Source: Macrocystis pyrifera | Taxonomy: Eukaryota > Sar > Phaeophyceae > Laminariales > Laminariaceae | DNA length: 64,000 bases | Direction: 5' to 3' | Assembly: GCA_031763025.1 (NCBI GenBank) | Contig: JASSKH010000023.1 | Coordinates: 5,421,501 to 5,485,500, forward strand | Shown: piece by piece, positions 32,836 to 42,538 of the stretch | Numbering within the stretch: the first letter of the stretch is position 1 | How the letters are laid out: every line of letters begins with the position of its first letter | Translations under genes and position numbers: made by a program | The notes under the pieces: model-generated | Told to the model about the DNA's origin: nothing | Database searches by the model: none | The model's input: only the letters and a program-made list of their open reading frames with translations

Positions 32836-34128
32836 TATCTGTCTGAGGTGGGATTTTGTATACATATATATATATTTATATAAAATAACGTCTGAGGTGT
32901 GATTTTATATATATAATGACATTAGCCAAAATAGGTATACCTACGCCTTTTGGGCCATTAAGAGGTACACTGCGCATTTTGTGCCCCGGAAAAAGCTTCC
33001 TGGCGCGGCCTGATACCCTGAAAATTGGCCTGCGCTCCATCGTACCTACGAATGCCTCAAAAGGCCAAGGTACACCTATTACGGGGGTCCATAGTTGACA
33101 GGACCTATGGCATACATAAATACCTATATATTTTCCTATTTTTACTAACAAAATTTGGTCCCGTTAACTATGGACCCCCGTAATAGTATCAGCTATTCAA
33201 CTTCCGTGTCACCTACTTCTGGCTTCAACTGCTGTACCTGTAAATGGCTCGAATGCATGATCACATGCTCGCTACTGAAATATAGACAGCAGTCGGCCGC
33301 ACCAGATGCCGGGATTGTCAACCAGCTGACCTTGGCCCGTCAGCACAAACGTCCAAAAAAAAGACTGCGGAAACAGCACGAACGCAGGTGACGCCGGAAA
33401 TAACACAGATCATCCATTTTTCTTCTGAACTTCATACCAATCCACACGTTTCCGAGCTTCTCATATGCATGATAGGAGGCGTGGCGGCGGAAGTAAAAGG
33501 CGTCGATCGATAATAGGGCAATTCACACACTAACTACGTAGACTCCTCTAGTATTGTGCTACACAAGCGTGCCGCCTCTACGTAGCTCTATCAAGAACTA
33601 GGGCACCATAAGAGCACGTGACAAGCTGAGCTTCTCGAATAAATATGAGAAGTTCGGGATACGTGGCGTGGTATGAAGTTCAGAAGAATGGATGACCTGT
33701 GTCTGTGTTGTCCCCGGCGTCACCTGCGTTCGTGCTGTTTCCGCGCAATCTTTTCGGGCGTTTGTGTTGACACAGGCCAGGTCGGCTGGTTGACAATCCC
33801 GGCATCTGGTGCGGCCGACTACACGCTGTCTGTATTTCAGTAGCGAAAAAGTGATCATTCGAGCCATTAATACTACAGGTACAGCAGTTGAAGCCAAAAG
33901 CAGGTGACACGGAAGTTGAATAGCTGATATTAATAGTAGGTGGACCTTGGCCATTTGAACCATTCGTAGGTACGATAGAGCGCTGACCAAATATCAGGGT
34001 ATCAGGCGGCGCCAGGAAGCTTTTTCCAGAGCACAATGCGCAGTGTACCTATTAATGGCCCGAAAGGCGTAGGTATACCTAGTTTTGGCTAATGCCCTAT
34101 ATATATATATAATCACACCTCAGACAGA
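32836..34128. mobile_element. Large fold-back element (about 1.3 kb, arms ~0.5 kb)
   Basis: Left arm 32836-33480 and right arm 33640-34128 are inverted copies. Termini are ATCTGTCTGAGGTG and CACCTCAGACAGAT; inner matches include TAGCCAAAATAGGTATACCT / AGGTATACCTAGTTTTGGCT and GATGCCGGGATTGTCAACCA / TGGTTGACAATCCCGGCATC. The centre is about 160 bp and non-coding. M1 sits in the left arm only. No transposase frame is visible, so it is non-autonomous. Confidence 0.8.
33079..33185. mobile_element. MITE M1, copy 8, in left arm of fold-back
   Basis: ATTACGGGGGTCCATAGTTG ... TAACTATGGACCCCCGTAATA. The right arm at about 33930-33945 is the matching empty site. Confidence 0.85.
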
Positions 34129-34135
34129 TAATCTA

Positions 34136-34260
34136 GCTTCCTGTGTTGGATGGTCTGCCCTACGGTATAAGGCAGATCCTGCAAATACATCATCCCACAA
34201 CGGCAGGTGAGGAGCTAGATCATCTAGATCATGATCTATCTGTAGATGATATGTCCTGGG
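34136..34260. mobile_element. M6-type palindromic fragment
   Basis: GGCAGATCCTGCAAATACAT and AGCTAGATCATCTAGATCAT, same vocabulary as 17903-18240. Confidence 0.45.
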
Positions 34261-34936
34261 TGTGCATATCTATCGGCAACGGAGCTCCTCAGCCGAGGAT
34301 TGGTTCGTTCCGATGTCCAATTTACTATAGTAGTCGTTACGTGCCTACGTAGCCTATCCCACACCGGAGTGATTGAGTATCGCGGGGCTTGCGCATACTC
34401 AGCTTGAATTAGGGTGGTTGCCAAGACTTTGGTTTGGAACCTGATCGGTTGGGTTTTCTTGTAGTCTGTTTTCCCATGTATTAGCGGTCCCCACCTCACG
34501 AAAAATTGGGATCATCCTGAAATGGTTGGGGGAAAAAAACGCGACCTAAAAATAATTTTTAAATCTACAGTACTTATTCTCGGGTTGGGTTAACTTTGTG
34601 GGCCTTCGGATTCACCTGTTTGACCAAGACCAGCTCCTCACGTTGGTCTGGTTTCAAGATATTTGAACGTATATCCCAATCGAAAGGGACTGTCCAAGAA
34701 ACGCCCTATTGTTTATCAAAACTGGTTGTTGGGAGGTATCGTATTTACTGAGCTCCTCGTGTCGGGAGCTCCAGAAAAACTAGGCATGTAGGTGATATAC
34801 CCCTCACGTACGGCATGCGTTCAAACCACATACCCTTTCGTTATCTACTCAACACAACCTCAATCATAGCATTCGGTAGCGAGGGGCCAGGAGGGAGGGG
34901 TACTGGGGGGGGGGGGGCAAAGCGTTGGGTGGGGGA
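34261..34936. other. No gene seen; G run at 34905-34917
   Basis: No splice-supported coding or named repeat. Confidence 0.4.
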
Positions 34937-34998
34937 AAGGGGAGGAGCCTGCGTACTTATTGGTTGCTTGCCATTAGTTATTTGACCATTGAGCAGCT
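34937..34998 (-). mobile_element. LINE-C 3' tip fragment
   Basis: Minus-strand AGCTGCTCAATGGTCAAATA then GGCAAGCAACCAATAAGTAC: only the last ~60 bp of LINE-C, lying immediately downstream (in element sense) of the poly(C) of the next copy. Confidence 0.7.
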
Positions 34999-35888
34999 GG
35001 GGGCGGGCGGGGGGGGGCGTACTCATTTGTTGCTTGCCTTAGTCGTTTGACCATTGACCACGCATCCCTTTCAAGACGGAGCGCCGTTCCTACTCCTATT
35101 AGAGCCACCTCCAACAATTGGGCGCTCATTACGTTGTTTCCATGTATTACATAGAAAATTGATGCCAATCTTATCCCCTTCCTCTTTCGCCGCCTGTGAC
35201 CACCATCTATCTCCTGTAGGATAGCGATCGTTTTCTCGCTGCTATCTAGTGTACCAAACTCCTCCGTGTCACAGTCGTCCATTTCTCTCATCTCTTCTTC
35301 TAACACATCCCGTTCCTCCTTGTATACTTCACATTACTCCTACTATGTGAGCTCTACTCTCTATTGCTTTGCCACACGGGCACATCTGTGCATCTATTTC
35401 CTCCTCCTCCCGGCTACTGGTATATCTCTTTCTTCTTTCTGGCAGGTCCAAGTCCCTTGCACGAAATCGCAGTTTCAGCGTTTTCGCGAAGTCCATTGGG
35501 CCGTGCAAACACGTTTTCACTCCTATTCCTTCGCTCAATCCCCCGTATATATCTAAGTGTTTCCCGATTCCAACTTGTTTCTTGGCGCCAGCCTTTCCCT
35601 TCATTCTATCCTTTCTTCTACTTCTGCCTTGTACCTCCCAAACGTCCCGGCGGACACCATCTCTTCTTGGTTTCCTCCTACATCCTTCAATATACTTTCT
35701 CAACCACGCCATCCCACCTTATTCCAGCTCGCCCTTTTGTTACCTTCTCCCATACAGCTCTATCAACTGTGGCTGGCAACCTCTTTTTTGGCATGTTCCT
35801 TACTTTACATTGTCATTCCAACTTTCTCATGTCTCTATTATTCTTGAGTGGGTACATTCCCAGTTCTGCTCTTAATAATGTACTACTA

Positions 35889-35990
35889 ATACGGAGGACC
35901 CATTTTAATAGGACCAAATATTGTTAGTAAAAATGTGGAAATATATAGGTTTCTATGTGTACCGTAGGTCCTATTTACTATGGCCCCCCG
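35889..35990. mobile_element. MITE M1, copy 9, in LINE-C
   Basis: TAATACGGAGGACCCATTTT ... TACTATGGCCCCCCGG, inserted between TGTACTAC and AGTAGTCGTACTTGAGC of LINE-C; slightly eroded ends. Confidence 0.75.
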
Positions 35991-36126
35991 GAGTAGTCGT
36001 ACTTGAGCAACTGAGGATTTGTTTTTAGCCGCTGTCATCTGTACTCTGTTTCCAGCTGTTTTACGAGTTTCGCGTTCCCTTCCCATACTTTTACTGCATA
36101 TTCTAGCTTTGGTGCTATCACATTCG

Positions 36127-36494
36127 AGGCGTTCTACGGTAGAGGTTCACCCTAAATTTTCTGAGGCTCCTCACTTGACCTTAAGGAGCCCCACACCTCA
36201 CCCGAAAACTGACTTCAGCAAAAATCAAATTGCATCCCGATAAATATTCCCATGGTCTTAAGTATACAATTACGTCATTTTTCGAAACATGATTGATATT
36301 CGGACGATTTTGGGTGAAGGGGCCCCGTCATTCAGAAAACTGTAGTTTAGCGGAAATATGCTATTACGGGGGTCCATAGTCAATAGGACCTATGGCATAC
36401 ATAAACACCTATATATTTACCTATTTTTACGAACAATATTCGGTCCTATTTACTATGGTCCCCCGTAACACCTGTCTCGTAGAATGCGTCGCTC
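36127..36494. mobile_element. MITE family M5 in LINE-C
   Basis: Terminus GAGGCGTTCTACGGTAGAGG at the left; the matching right end TCTCGTAGAATGCGTC follows the nested M1. About 260 bp without M1. Second copy at 60037-60292 in the other orientation. It interrupts LINE-C between ATCACATTC and GAGGATACATCTC. Confidence 0.75.
36362..36468. mobile_element. MITE M1, copy 10, in M5
   Basis: TATTACGGGGGTCCATAGTC ... TACTATGGTCCCCCGTAA, between GCGGAAATATGC and ACCTGTCTCGTAG of M5. Confidence 0.85.
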
Positions 36495-36747
36495 ACGAGG
36501 ATACATCTCTTAATCCTGGTGTCAAGGTGCGAGTCTGTTGGGATCGCATCCATTTTGCCTACGTGTGATTTTACCTTTTCCTATTACTTTTGCTATGTGT
36601 GCATCCCAAGAGCAGTATTTTGAGATATCTACGCCAAAGGTACGTATACTGGTCTACGATCGGCAATCCGTCTTCTCCCCGCTTCCAACTGAAACTGATC
36701 GGGTTCACCTTGTCTTCGTTACAAACAACTACTGCGCATTTCTTGAC

Positions 36748-36759
36748 GGGGGGGGGGGG
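36748..36759 (-). repeat. Poly(G) (poly(C) on minus) between D and LINE-C
   Basis: Twelve G separate the 3' end of element D1 from the truncated 5' edge of LINE-C, both read on the minus strand. Confidence 0.85.
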
Positions 36760-37276
36760 TTGTACTCATTTTCAGACACGGTCGTAGTCGTATGACCGTG
36801 GACCCTCGCCTCCCTACAATGCGGGGACGGAGCACGTCGGGTTTTCACCGACCAGGCAGACATTGCTTGCACCAGGCGCGAAGCGCCGTGAGGTGCTGGG
36901 CGAGTCGCATGAAGGGTGAGCTGCATCCCACTAAGAACCGCTCTAGAGGCGGATTGTCTTGCGTATGGATGACAGCATCAATGAGTTAGTTTAATTTCCG
37001 GTGTGGCTACTTCCAGAGACAGCACTGGGTTTACTACGTAACTGCCTCGTGGGTGCCTCACCATACACATACTTAACGTGATACATCATCCCCCTTATGC
37101 GGAGTAAGGGTTCTCCCCGCACAAAAAATGATTTAACTCGACCGCCAGCCGTGGTAAAAGCCAAAAAAAAAAAAAAAACCCACTATACCCTGGCTGTCTA
37201 GCTCACCGTGAGAGGCGTGTTTTAGAGCGTCGTCGCCAAACGACGCCAATCCAACCTCTATATACCAGGTATATAA
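36760..37276 (-). mobile_element. Element D, copy 1 (about 0.5 kb, non-coding)
   Basis: Minus-sense order: TA-rich 5' edge, GGxTTGGCGTCGxTTGGC, internal T run then a GCGGTCG-type segment, GCTGTCTCTGGAAGTxGC, GCCTCxxxAGCGGTTCTTAG, GCTTCGCGCxTGGTGCAAGC, TCGGTGAAAACCCGAC, TGTAGGGAxGCGAGGGTC, and terminus ATGAGTACA + poly(C). No ORF is conserved between copies. It has no obvious tRNA-like head. Confidence 0.8.

Positions 37277-37341
<65 letters not shown>
37277..37341 (-). repeat. Poly(G) of about 65, LINE-C tail
   Basis: Uninterrupted homopolymer; on the minus strand it is the poly(C) following GAGTAC of the LINE-C fragment and preceding D1. Confidence 0.9.
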
Positions 37342-37342
<1 letters not shown>

Positions 37343-37409
37343 ACTCATTTGTTGCTTGCCTTAGTCATTTGACCATTGACCACGCATCCCTTTCGAGACG
37401 GAGCATATA
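37342..37409 (-). mobile_element. LINE-C 3' tip fragment
   Basis: Only the last ~65 bp of LINE-C (GCTCCGTCTCGAAAGGGATG to ACAAATGAGTAC on minus) lies between two poly(C) tracts. Confidence 0.85.
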
Positions 37410-37418
37410 GGGGGGGGG

Positions 37419-37926
37419 TGTACATAACATCGTGCATAGCCGTGGTCGTATGACCATAAGCCCTCGTATCCCTACAATGCCGGGCCAGAGCACGTCGGGT
37501 TTTCACCGACCAGGCAGACATTGCTTGCACCAAGCGCGAAGCGCCGTGAGGTGTCCGGCGAGTAGAATGAAGGGTGAGCTGCATCCTACTAAGAACCGCT
37601 TGTGAGGCGGAGTTGCATACGGACGACAGCTTCAATGACGTAATTTATTTTCCGGTGCGGCCAGTTCCAGAGACAGCAATGGGGGGGTACTACGTAGCTG
37701 CCTCTTGGGTGCCTTACCGTGAACACTACGTGATACGACCATTCCCCTTGTGCGGAGTAAAGGTTCTCCCCCAGGTACAAATGATCTGTAACTCATTCGC
37801 CAGTTGTGACCTACCGCCAAAAAAAAAAAAAGGTACTCTGGTTGTCTACTGTAGTTGACTTAGTGAGCGGCATGTTTTACAGTGTCGTTGCCAACCGACG
37901 CCAAACCAACCTATACAAAATAAATA
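37419..37926 (-). mobile_element. Element D, copy 2
   Basis: Same order of blocks as D1 (AAACCCGACGTGCTCTGGCC, GCTTCGCGCTTGGTGCAAGC, GCTGTCTCTGGAACTGGC), 3' terminus TATGTACACC + poly(C), 5' edge CTATTTATTTTGTATAGGTT next to the 21-nt G run. Confidence 0.85.
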
Positions 37927-37947
37927 GGGGGGGGGGGGGGGGGGGGG
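37927..37947 (-). repeat. Poly(G) between LINE-C and D2
   Basis: Twenty-one G; minus-strand poly(C) tail of the LINE-C copy to the right. Confidence 0.9.
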
Positions 37948-38482
37948 TGCTAATTTGTTGCTCGCCTTAGTCATTCAACCATTGACCATGCATCCCCTTC
38001 GAGACGGAGCACCATTCCTACAGCTATTACGGGGAACCATAGTAAATAGGACCTAATATTGTTAGTAAAAACAGGGAAATATAAGGTTTTTGTGTGTACC
38101 GTAGGTCCTATTTACTCTGGACCTCCGTAATAGTAGAGACACCTCCAACAGTTGGGCGCTCATTTCGTTTGTTTCCATATATTGCATAGGAAATTTTTTG
38201 CTGGTATTTCCCCCCTCCTGTTTGGCCGCCTGTGGCCACCATCTATCTCCTAGGATAGCGACCGTTCTCGCTGCTATCTAGTGTACCAAACTCCTGCATG
38301 TCACTTTCGTCTGTCTCGCTCATCTCCTCTTCCAACACATCCCGTTCCTCCTTGTGCACGTCACATTCTCTTACTATGTGACTTCTATTCTATATTGCTC
38401 TGCCGCACGGCGGGTACATCTGCGCATCTACTTCCTCCTCCTCCCGGCTACTGGCATACCTCTTATTCTTTTTGTCAGGTGG
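37948..38482 (-). mobile_element. LINE-C copy (minus), 5'-truncated, with M1
   Basis: Terminus GCAACAAATTAGCAC + poly(C); truncated near the LPERRKR-equivalent region at 38482, beside a further G-rich stretch (38493-38501). MITE M1 at 38026-38132. Confidence 0.85.
38026..38132. mobile_element. MITE M1, copy 11, in LINE-C
   Basis: TATTACGGGGAACCATAGTA ... TTACTCTGGACCTCCGTAATA, inserted 5' of GAGACACCTCCAAC of LINE-C. Confidence 0.85.
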
Positions 38483-38940
38483 AGGCGGGATTGGGGGGGG
38501 GTCAAGGTGGGGTTGAAACCGACTTTAGGTGTGGGGTATCGGTAGATGTTATCGAAGATATTGGATTCATCAGGGTTCTGTCAACGATATCATCGAAGCA
38601 CTATTGCATGAGGTGATTAAGGGGAGGGTGGGAGGGGGGGGGGGAGATGGAAGGTTGGGGTGGGGGGTGGGGGATGGGGGGAGGTGTAGGGTCGGGGGGA
38701 GATGGAGGGGGGGTGGACATGGTAGACGAGTGTTTATGAAGTTATGGGGGGTGGCTGGGAGGGGGAGGGGGGGAGCTCGGAGGAGGAGGGGGGGTGGCGG
38801 GGTGTGTTGGGTGTGTGTGTTGGGGGTGTGTGTTGGGGGAGGGAGGCGGGGAAGGAAGGGGGAGTGGACGGGGAGGGGGGAGTGGAGACGCGCATGTGTG
38901 TGGAGGAAGCAATAGTGGAGGGGGCAAGAGTCGAGAGAGT
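38483..38940. repeat. G-rich low-complexity tract
   Basis: GGGGGTGG/GGAGGGGG-type sequence without a fixed unit. The open frames on either strand reflect composition. It links LINE-C (left) and D3 (right) and may be an eroded poly(G). Confidence 0.6.
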
Positions 38941-38951
38941 GGGGGGGGGGG

Positions 38952-39484
38952 TGTACTCGATAAGAGAGATGTACTCGATCTCATGCATGGCCGTAGCCGT
39001 ATGACCATAGACCCTCGCATCCCTACAATACCGGAACGGAGCATGTCGGGTTTTCACCTACCAGGCAGACATTGCTTGCACCAAGCGCGAAGCGCCGTGA
39101 GGTGTCCGGCGAGTCGCATGAAGGGTGAGCTGTATCCTACTAAGAACCGCTTTTGAGGCGGACTTGCGTATGGATGACAGCTTCAATGAGTTAGTTTAAT
39201 TTCCGGTGTAGCCACTTCCAGAGACAGCAATGGGGTTACTATGTAGCTGCCTCTTGGGTGCCTTACCATAAACACACTACGTGATACTATCAATTCCCTT
39301 GTGCAGAGTAAAGGTTAATGATCTAACTCGACGACCAGCTGTGGGCGACCGCCAAAAAAAAAAAAAAAAAAAAAAAAAAACGGTATCCTGGATGTCTAGC
39401 TCACGTAGTGAGCGGCATGTTTTACAGTGTCGTTGCCAACCGACGCCAACCCAACCAATATAATATATATATATATATATAATA
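38952..39484 (-). mobile_element. Element D, copy 3 (near full length)
   Basis: About 533 bp. The minus-sense terminus has two GAGTACA motifs (GATCGAGTACATCTCTCTTA, then TCGAGTACACC + poly(C)). The internal A/T run of 27 is at 39354-39380. The 5' edge is TATATATA followed by another C run (39485-39496 as G). Best copy together with 46767-47273. Confidence 0.85.
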
Positions 39485-39496
39485 GGGGGGGGGGGG

Positions 39497-39784
39497 CAGT
39501 TGTCTGCCGGTGGCGATGAATAACGGAATAGCTGTTGTTTAGGCACGCTCGATGAGGTAAAATGTCGAATACCTCCGCGTGAACGTATAACTAGCATCCC
39601 CAATCAGTCAGTCTACTGTCTTTCGCTGACCCTCATCCGTCATCATCGCGAGTAAAATCCTCCCGGGGCCAGGACGAGAATGGTGCTACATTTTAGCACA
39701 CTAGACGCTCGTACCGTCGTCGATGTTGGGGTGGAAAAGGGGGGGGGGGGGCTGGCGCTACGGTGAAGATTTTTTTTTTCCCGT
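39497..39784. other. No gene seen
   Basis: Unique-looking sequence with a G run at 39739-39750 and a T run before the MITE fragment. Confidence 0.4.
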
Positions 39785-39803
39785 GTATTACGGGGGTCTA
39801 TAG
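39785..39803. mobile_element. Left end of a MITE M1 split by LINE-A
   Basis: GTATTACGGGGGTCTATAG, the first ~18 bp of M1. The rest of this M1 resumes at 44941 after LINE-A. Confidence 0.8.
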
Positions 39804-39806
39804 AGT

Positions 39807-40612
39807 TCATCCCCGAGGCAGGACGGGTACATCACCACAGCAGAGAGCGCTGCGTGGGCAACCTGGGGAGAGGAGAGGCTGGCCACCGCGTGGGTACGCA
39901 AGCGCGACAGGAAGGACGGGGGTGTCGGAGTTGGCTGGGACGGCTGCACCCAACCAACGGAAACCAAGGCGCGAACCGGGCTACAAAGCGGAGAGCCAAT
40001 ATTATCATAGAGAAAAAGAAGAGACAAAAAAAAAGCAAAAAAGGAGGAGGGGACGAGCCTCTCGTCGGCTGGCAAAAAAAGCAGCACGCGAGGCTCGTAA
40101 GAGGCGGAAGGCGGCACTTGTGGTGGTAGCGACCTACAATGTGCGTACCCTGGCCGTAAAGGGGAAGAACGGGTACGGGCATGACGAGTGCGTACTTGCG
40201 AAAGGATGGCAACTCGGTTGTGACTTCATTGGTCTGTAGGAAACCCGACGGTCCGGCAACACGAGATTTCGTGCAGCTGGATACCAAGTTTTTTGTTCAG
40301 GTCAGGAAAAAAACAGCAGCGAGACAAGGGTTGTATGGGGTAGGTTTAGCAGTAAAAGCCTCAATATGCCGTACGTCTAAGTTCACTCAGCAGTTTATTG
40401 ACGAACGACTTATGTCTATGCGCTTTGAATTGGACGGTCGGTGCGATGCGGTTAATTTCGTCGTTGCGTACGCCCCAACTGATTGTACCAAAGACTCCAA
40501 GCAGAAAGGCATGTTCTGGCGAAAGTTGGAGGACCTGGTTGAGCAGATTCCTGCTAAAGAGTGTTTGTTTGTGCTTATAGATGCCAATGGGCGAACTGGG
40601 GGGAGGATGTTG
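39807..40612 (+). pseudogene. LINE-A N-terminus and endonuclease, first part (broken)
   Basis: Lys/Arg-rich segment (KKKQKRRRGRASRRLAKK), then VVATYNVRTLA, the N-terminal Asn box of apurinic-type endonucleases. A TAG stop at 40237-40239 stands where the family has Gln before the metal-binding Glu (xLQET box; here CTG TAG GAA ACC). After the A7 frameshift the frame gives GLYGVGLAVK, NFVVAYAPTD and LFVLIDANGRTG (the GDxN-equivalent box), then LINE-B interrupts. There is no evident separate ORF1. Confidence 0.85.
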
Positions 40613-41446
40613 TTGTTGTTTTCTTCACATTAAACCGTTCTTTCTACGCGTCGACATCCAGCACAACCAGTGTCCGTGCCGATTCTTCAAACCTAGAGAG
40701 ATACAAGTTCTGTGGTCACAAAGCTACGCCACAGAGATACTACGTTGCCACGTATGTAATGCAATGCCATGTCATCATACTGCGTACGACAGGCACGACA
40801 TACACATTCCATGACTTAGAGAAACAAAAACGAAACAAAGAGAAAAAACAAAAACAAAAACAAAGACAATTCGAAAGAGAAAAGAAACAAAAAAGAAACT
40901 AAAATATACCTGGTATATGTATATACTTCAGTATAGCAACAAACCATCGTACCCCCACGTAGGGGACGTGGCAGACTCTTGAAAGGAACGAGCTGGAAAA
41001 AAAAAGAAAAAGAAGAAAACACCACTAGTCGTCAACAGAGTAAGACTAAGAACCAAGGTAAAAATAACAGTCAAACCAAACAAAGCACAAGGCATGCTCC
41101 AGGTAGCGGCAGCAGTTTATGGTACGAGTAGCACAGCCAGGGTCTCCCTGCTGGCCCGCCTGGTACCTTGCTACCCTGTCTGCCACCATCGTCCAGCGTT
41201 CGTCAACTATGCCCGGCCCCTCGGCGTCAGACAGTATGAAACAAGCAGAGCAGGCTCGTCATCCACCCACGCCACACGACTCCTTCAATACTCGTAAGGC
41301 TTATCAATCGGAAAAAAAAGGAAGAGAAATGAAAATCACATAGGGTCACCGCAAAGAAGACAATAAAATGAAATAAAAATAAACAAAAACAACAGGAAGA
41401 CAAAGGAAGACCACGTTCGAACCAGCTGCACCAGTTGGTGGTACGA
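40609..41446 (-). mobile_element. 5'-truncated LINE-B inserted in antisense into LINE-A
   Basis: Minus-sense: starts in the LINE-B 3'UTR (ACCAACTGGTGCAGCTGGTT, compare 13048-13070), includes GGCGTGGGTGGATGACGAGC and ends GGTTTAATGTGAAGAAAACA + (ACA)n. It splits the endonuclease box segment from VLGAYGRD. The tail unit is AAC, unlike AC in LINE-A. Confidence 0.85.
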
Positions 41447-42538
41447 GATAGAAGGGTGCGGTGATGATGAATGTAGGGTGCTCGGAGCATACGGACGAGA
41501 TGTTCGTAGTGATAACGGCAAACGGCGTTTGTCGTTCGCTACCAGTTGCAAGCTAGCGCTCACCAACACATTTTTCAGCACGCGCAAGGGCGGAATATCG
41601 CATACATACAACGGCACCAGCCTGAATGATCGTAAGCGAATCGACTACATCCTAACTCGTCAAGTCCACCGACCTAGAGTACATAATGTTACAGTCGTCC
41701 CACAGCCCCCACCACCTGCTAAGGCTGATTCAGACCATAACATCGTGTACATCAAGGCCCGACTTAGTGGTCACTTTTCGTCTAACCGAAGATTGCTGAA
41801 ACCCCCAAAACGCCGAGAATTCGACAGGCAGCTTTTCTTATCCGATGGAGAGCGTCGACACCGAATAGTCGAGAGGGTCGTTTCCACTCTTAACCAACCT
41901 ACCCAGCCTCGTAACACGTCTGGCATGGTTGAGTTTTTCACCACAACTGTCATGAATGCTGTTGAGAAAGAGGTGCCACCTCCACCACGTCGCCACCACC
42001 GAAACGGTTGGTGTGAGACCCCCGAAACGGTGGCCGCTTTCAAAGTAGCATGGACAGCGAGGGAGGATGCGAGACAGCTCTTGCGTGTCTACCCCCGAGA
42101 TAGTACAGCGTGGAAGAAGTTGAGATCCGCCTGTGCGAATCTGCAGGAAGTAGTCGCCGCAGGAGTCAATGCGTATTTTGAAGAGTACCTCGCTGAAACC
42201 GAGAAATTCCTCGCGAGTTCCGATCAACGAGGGTTCTACAAGCACCTGAAGAGTACGGTAGGGTTGCAAGGTACGAAAGCGAGGAGTGAACAGTTTATCA
42301 TGGACGAGGATGGCACGCTGTTGCGGGATCAAGCGCGAATTCGTGAAAGATGGGCGGGGCACTACCACAAACTATTGAAAACGAAATCGCTGAAACTTGA
42401 CCCCACGATCATCGACCTAGTGCCACCACGACCGCTGAAACTATCCCTTGGAAATGAACCATCCATTGACGAGATGATGGAAGCAGTGAAGGGTATGTCA
42501 AACTGGAAAGCCGTTGGACCAGATGGTCTCCCCCGGTC
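41447..42538 (+). pseudogene. LINE-A endonuclease C-part and linker
   Basis: Open frame GAYGRDVRSDNGKRRLSFAT, ALTNTFFSTRKGG, RIDYILTRQ and ADSDHNIVY (the SDH catalytic box of the endonuclease), then a 250-residue linker with helical blocks up to [21 protein letters not shown], which begins the reverse transcriptase. The frame is lost at about 42535 by one missing base and ends at TGA 42546-42548. Confidence 0.85.

Larger units (their letters stand above)
35019..36747 (-). mobile_element. LINE-C copy (minus), with three nested elements
   Basis: Terminus CGTACTCATTTGTTGCTTGC at 35018 and 5' truncation at the segment AACTTCGCAGTAGATG-like at 36747, abutting a G run. It carries the finger region (minus frame 35329-35712, CPCGKAIESRAHIVG). 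M1 copies at 35889-35990 and 36362-36468 and an M5 element at 36127-36494 interrupt it. Confidence 0.85.
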
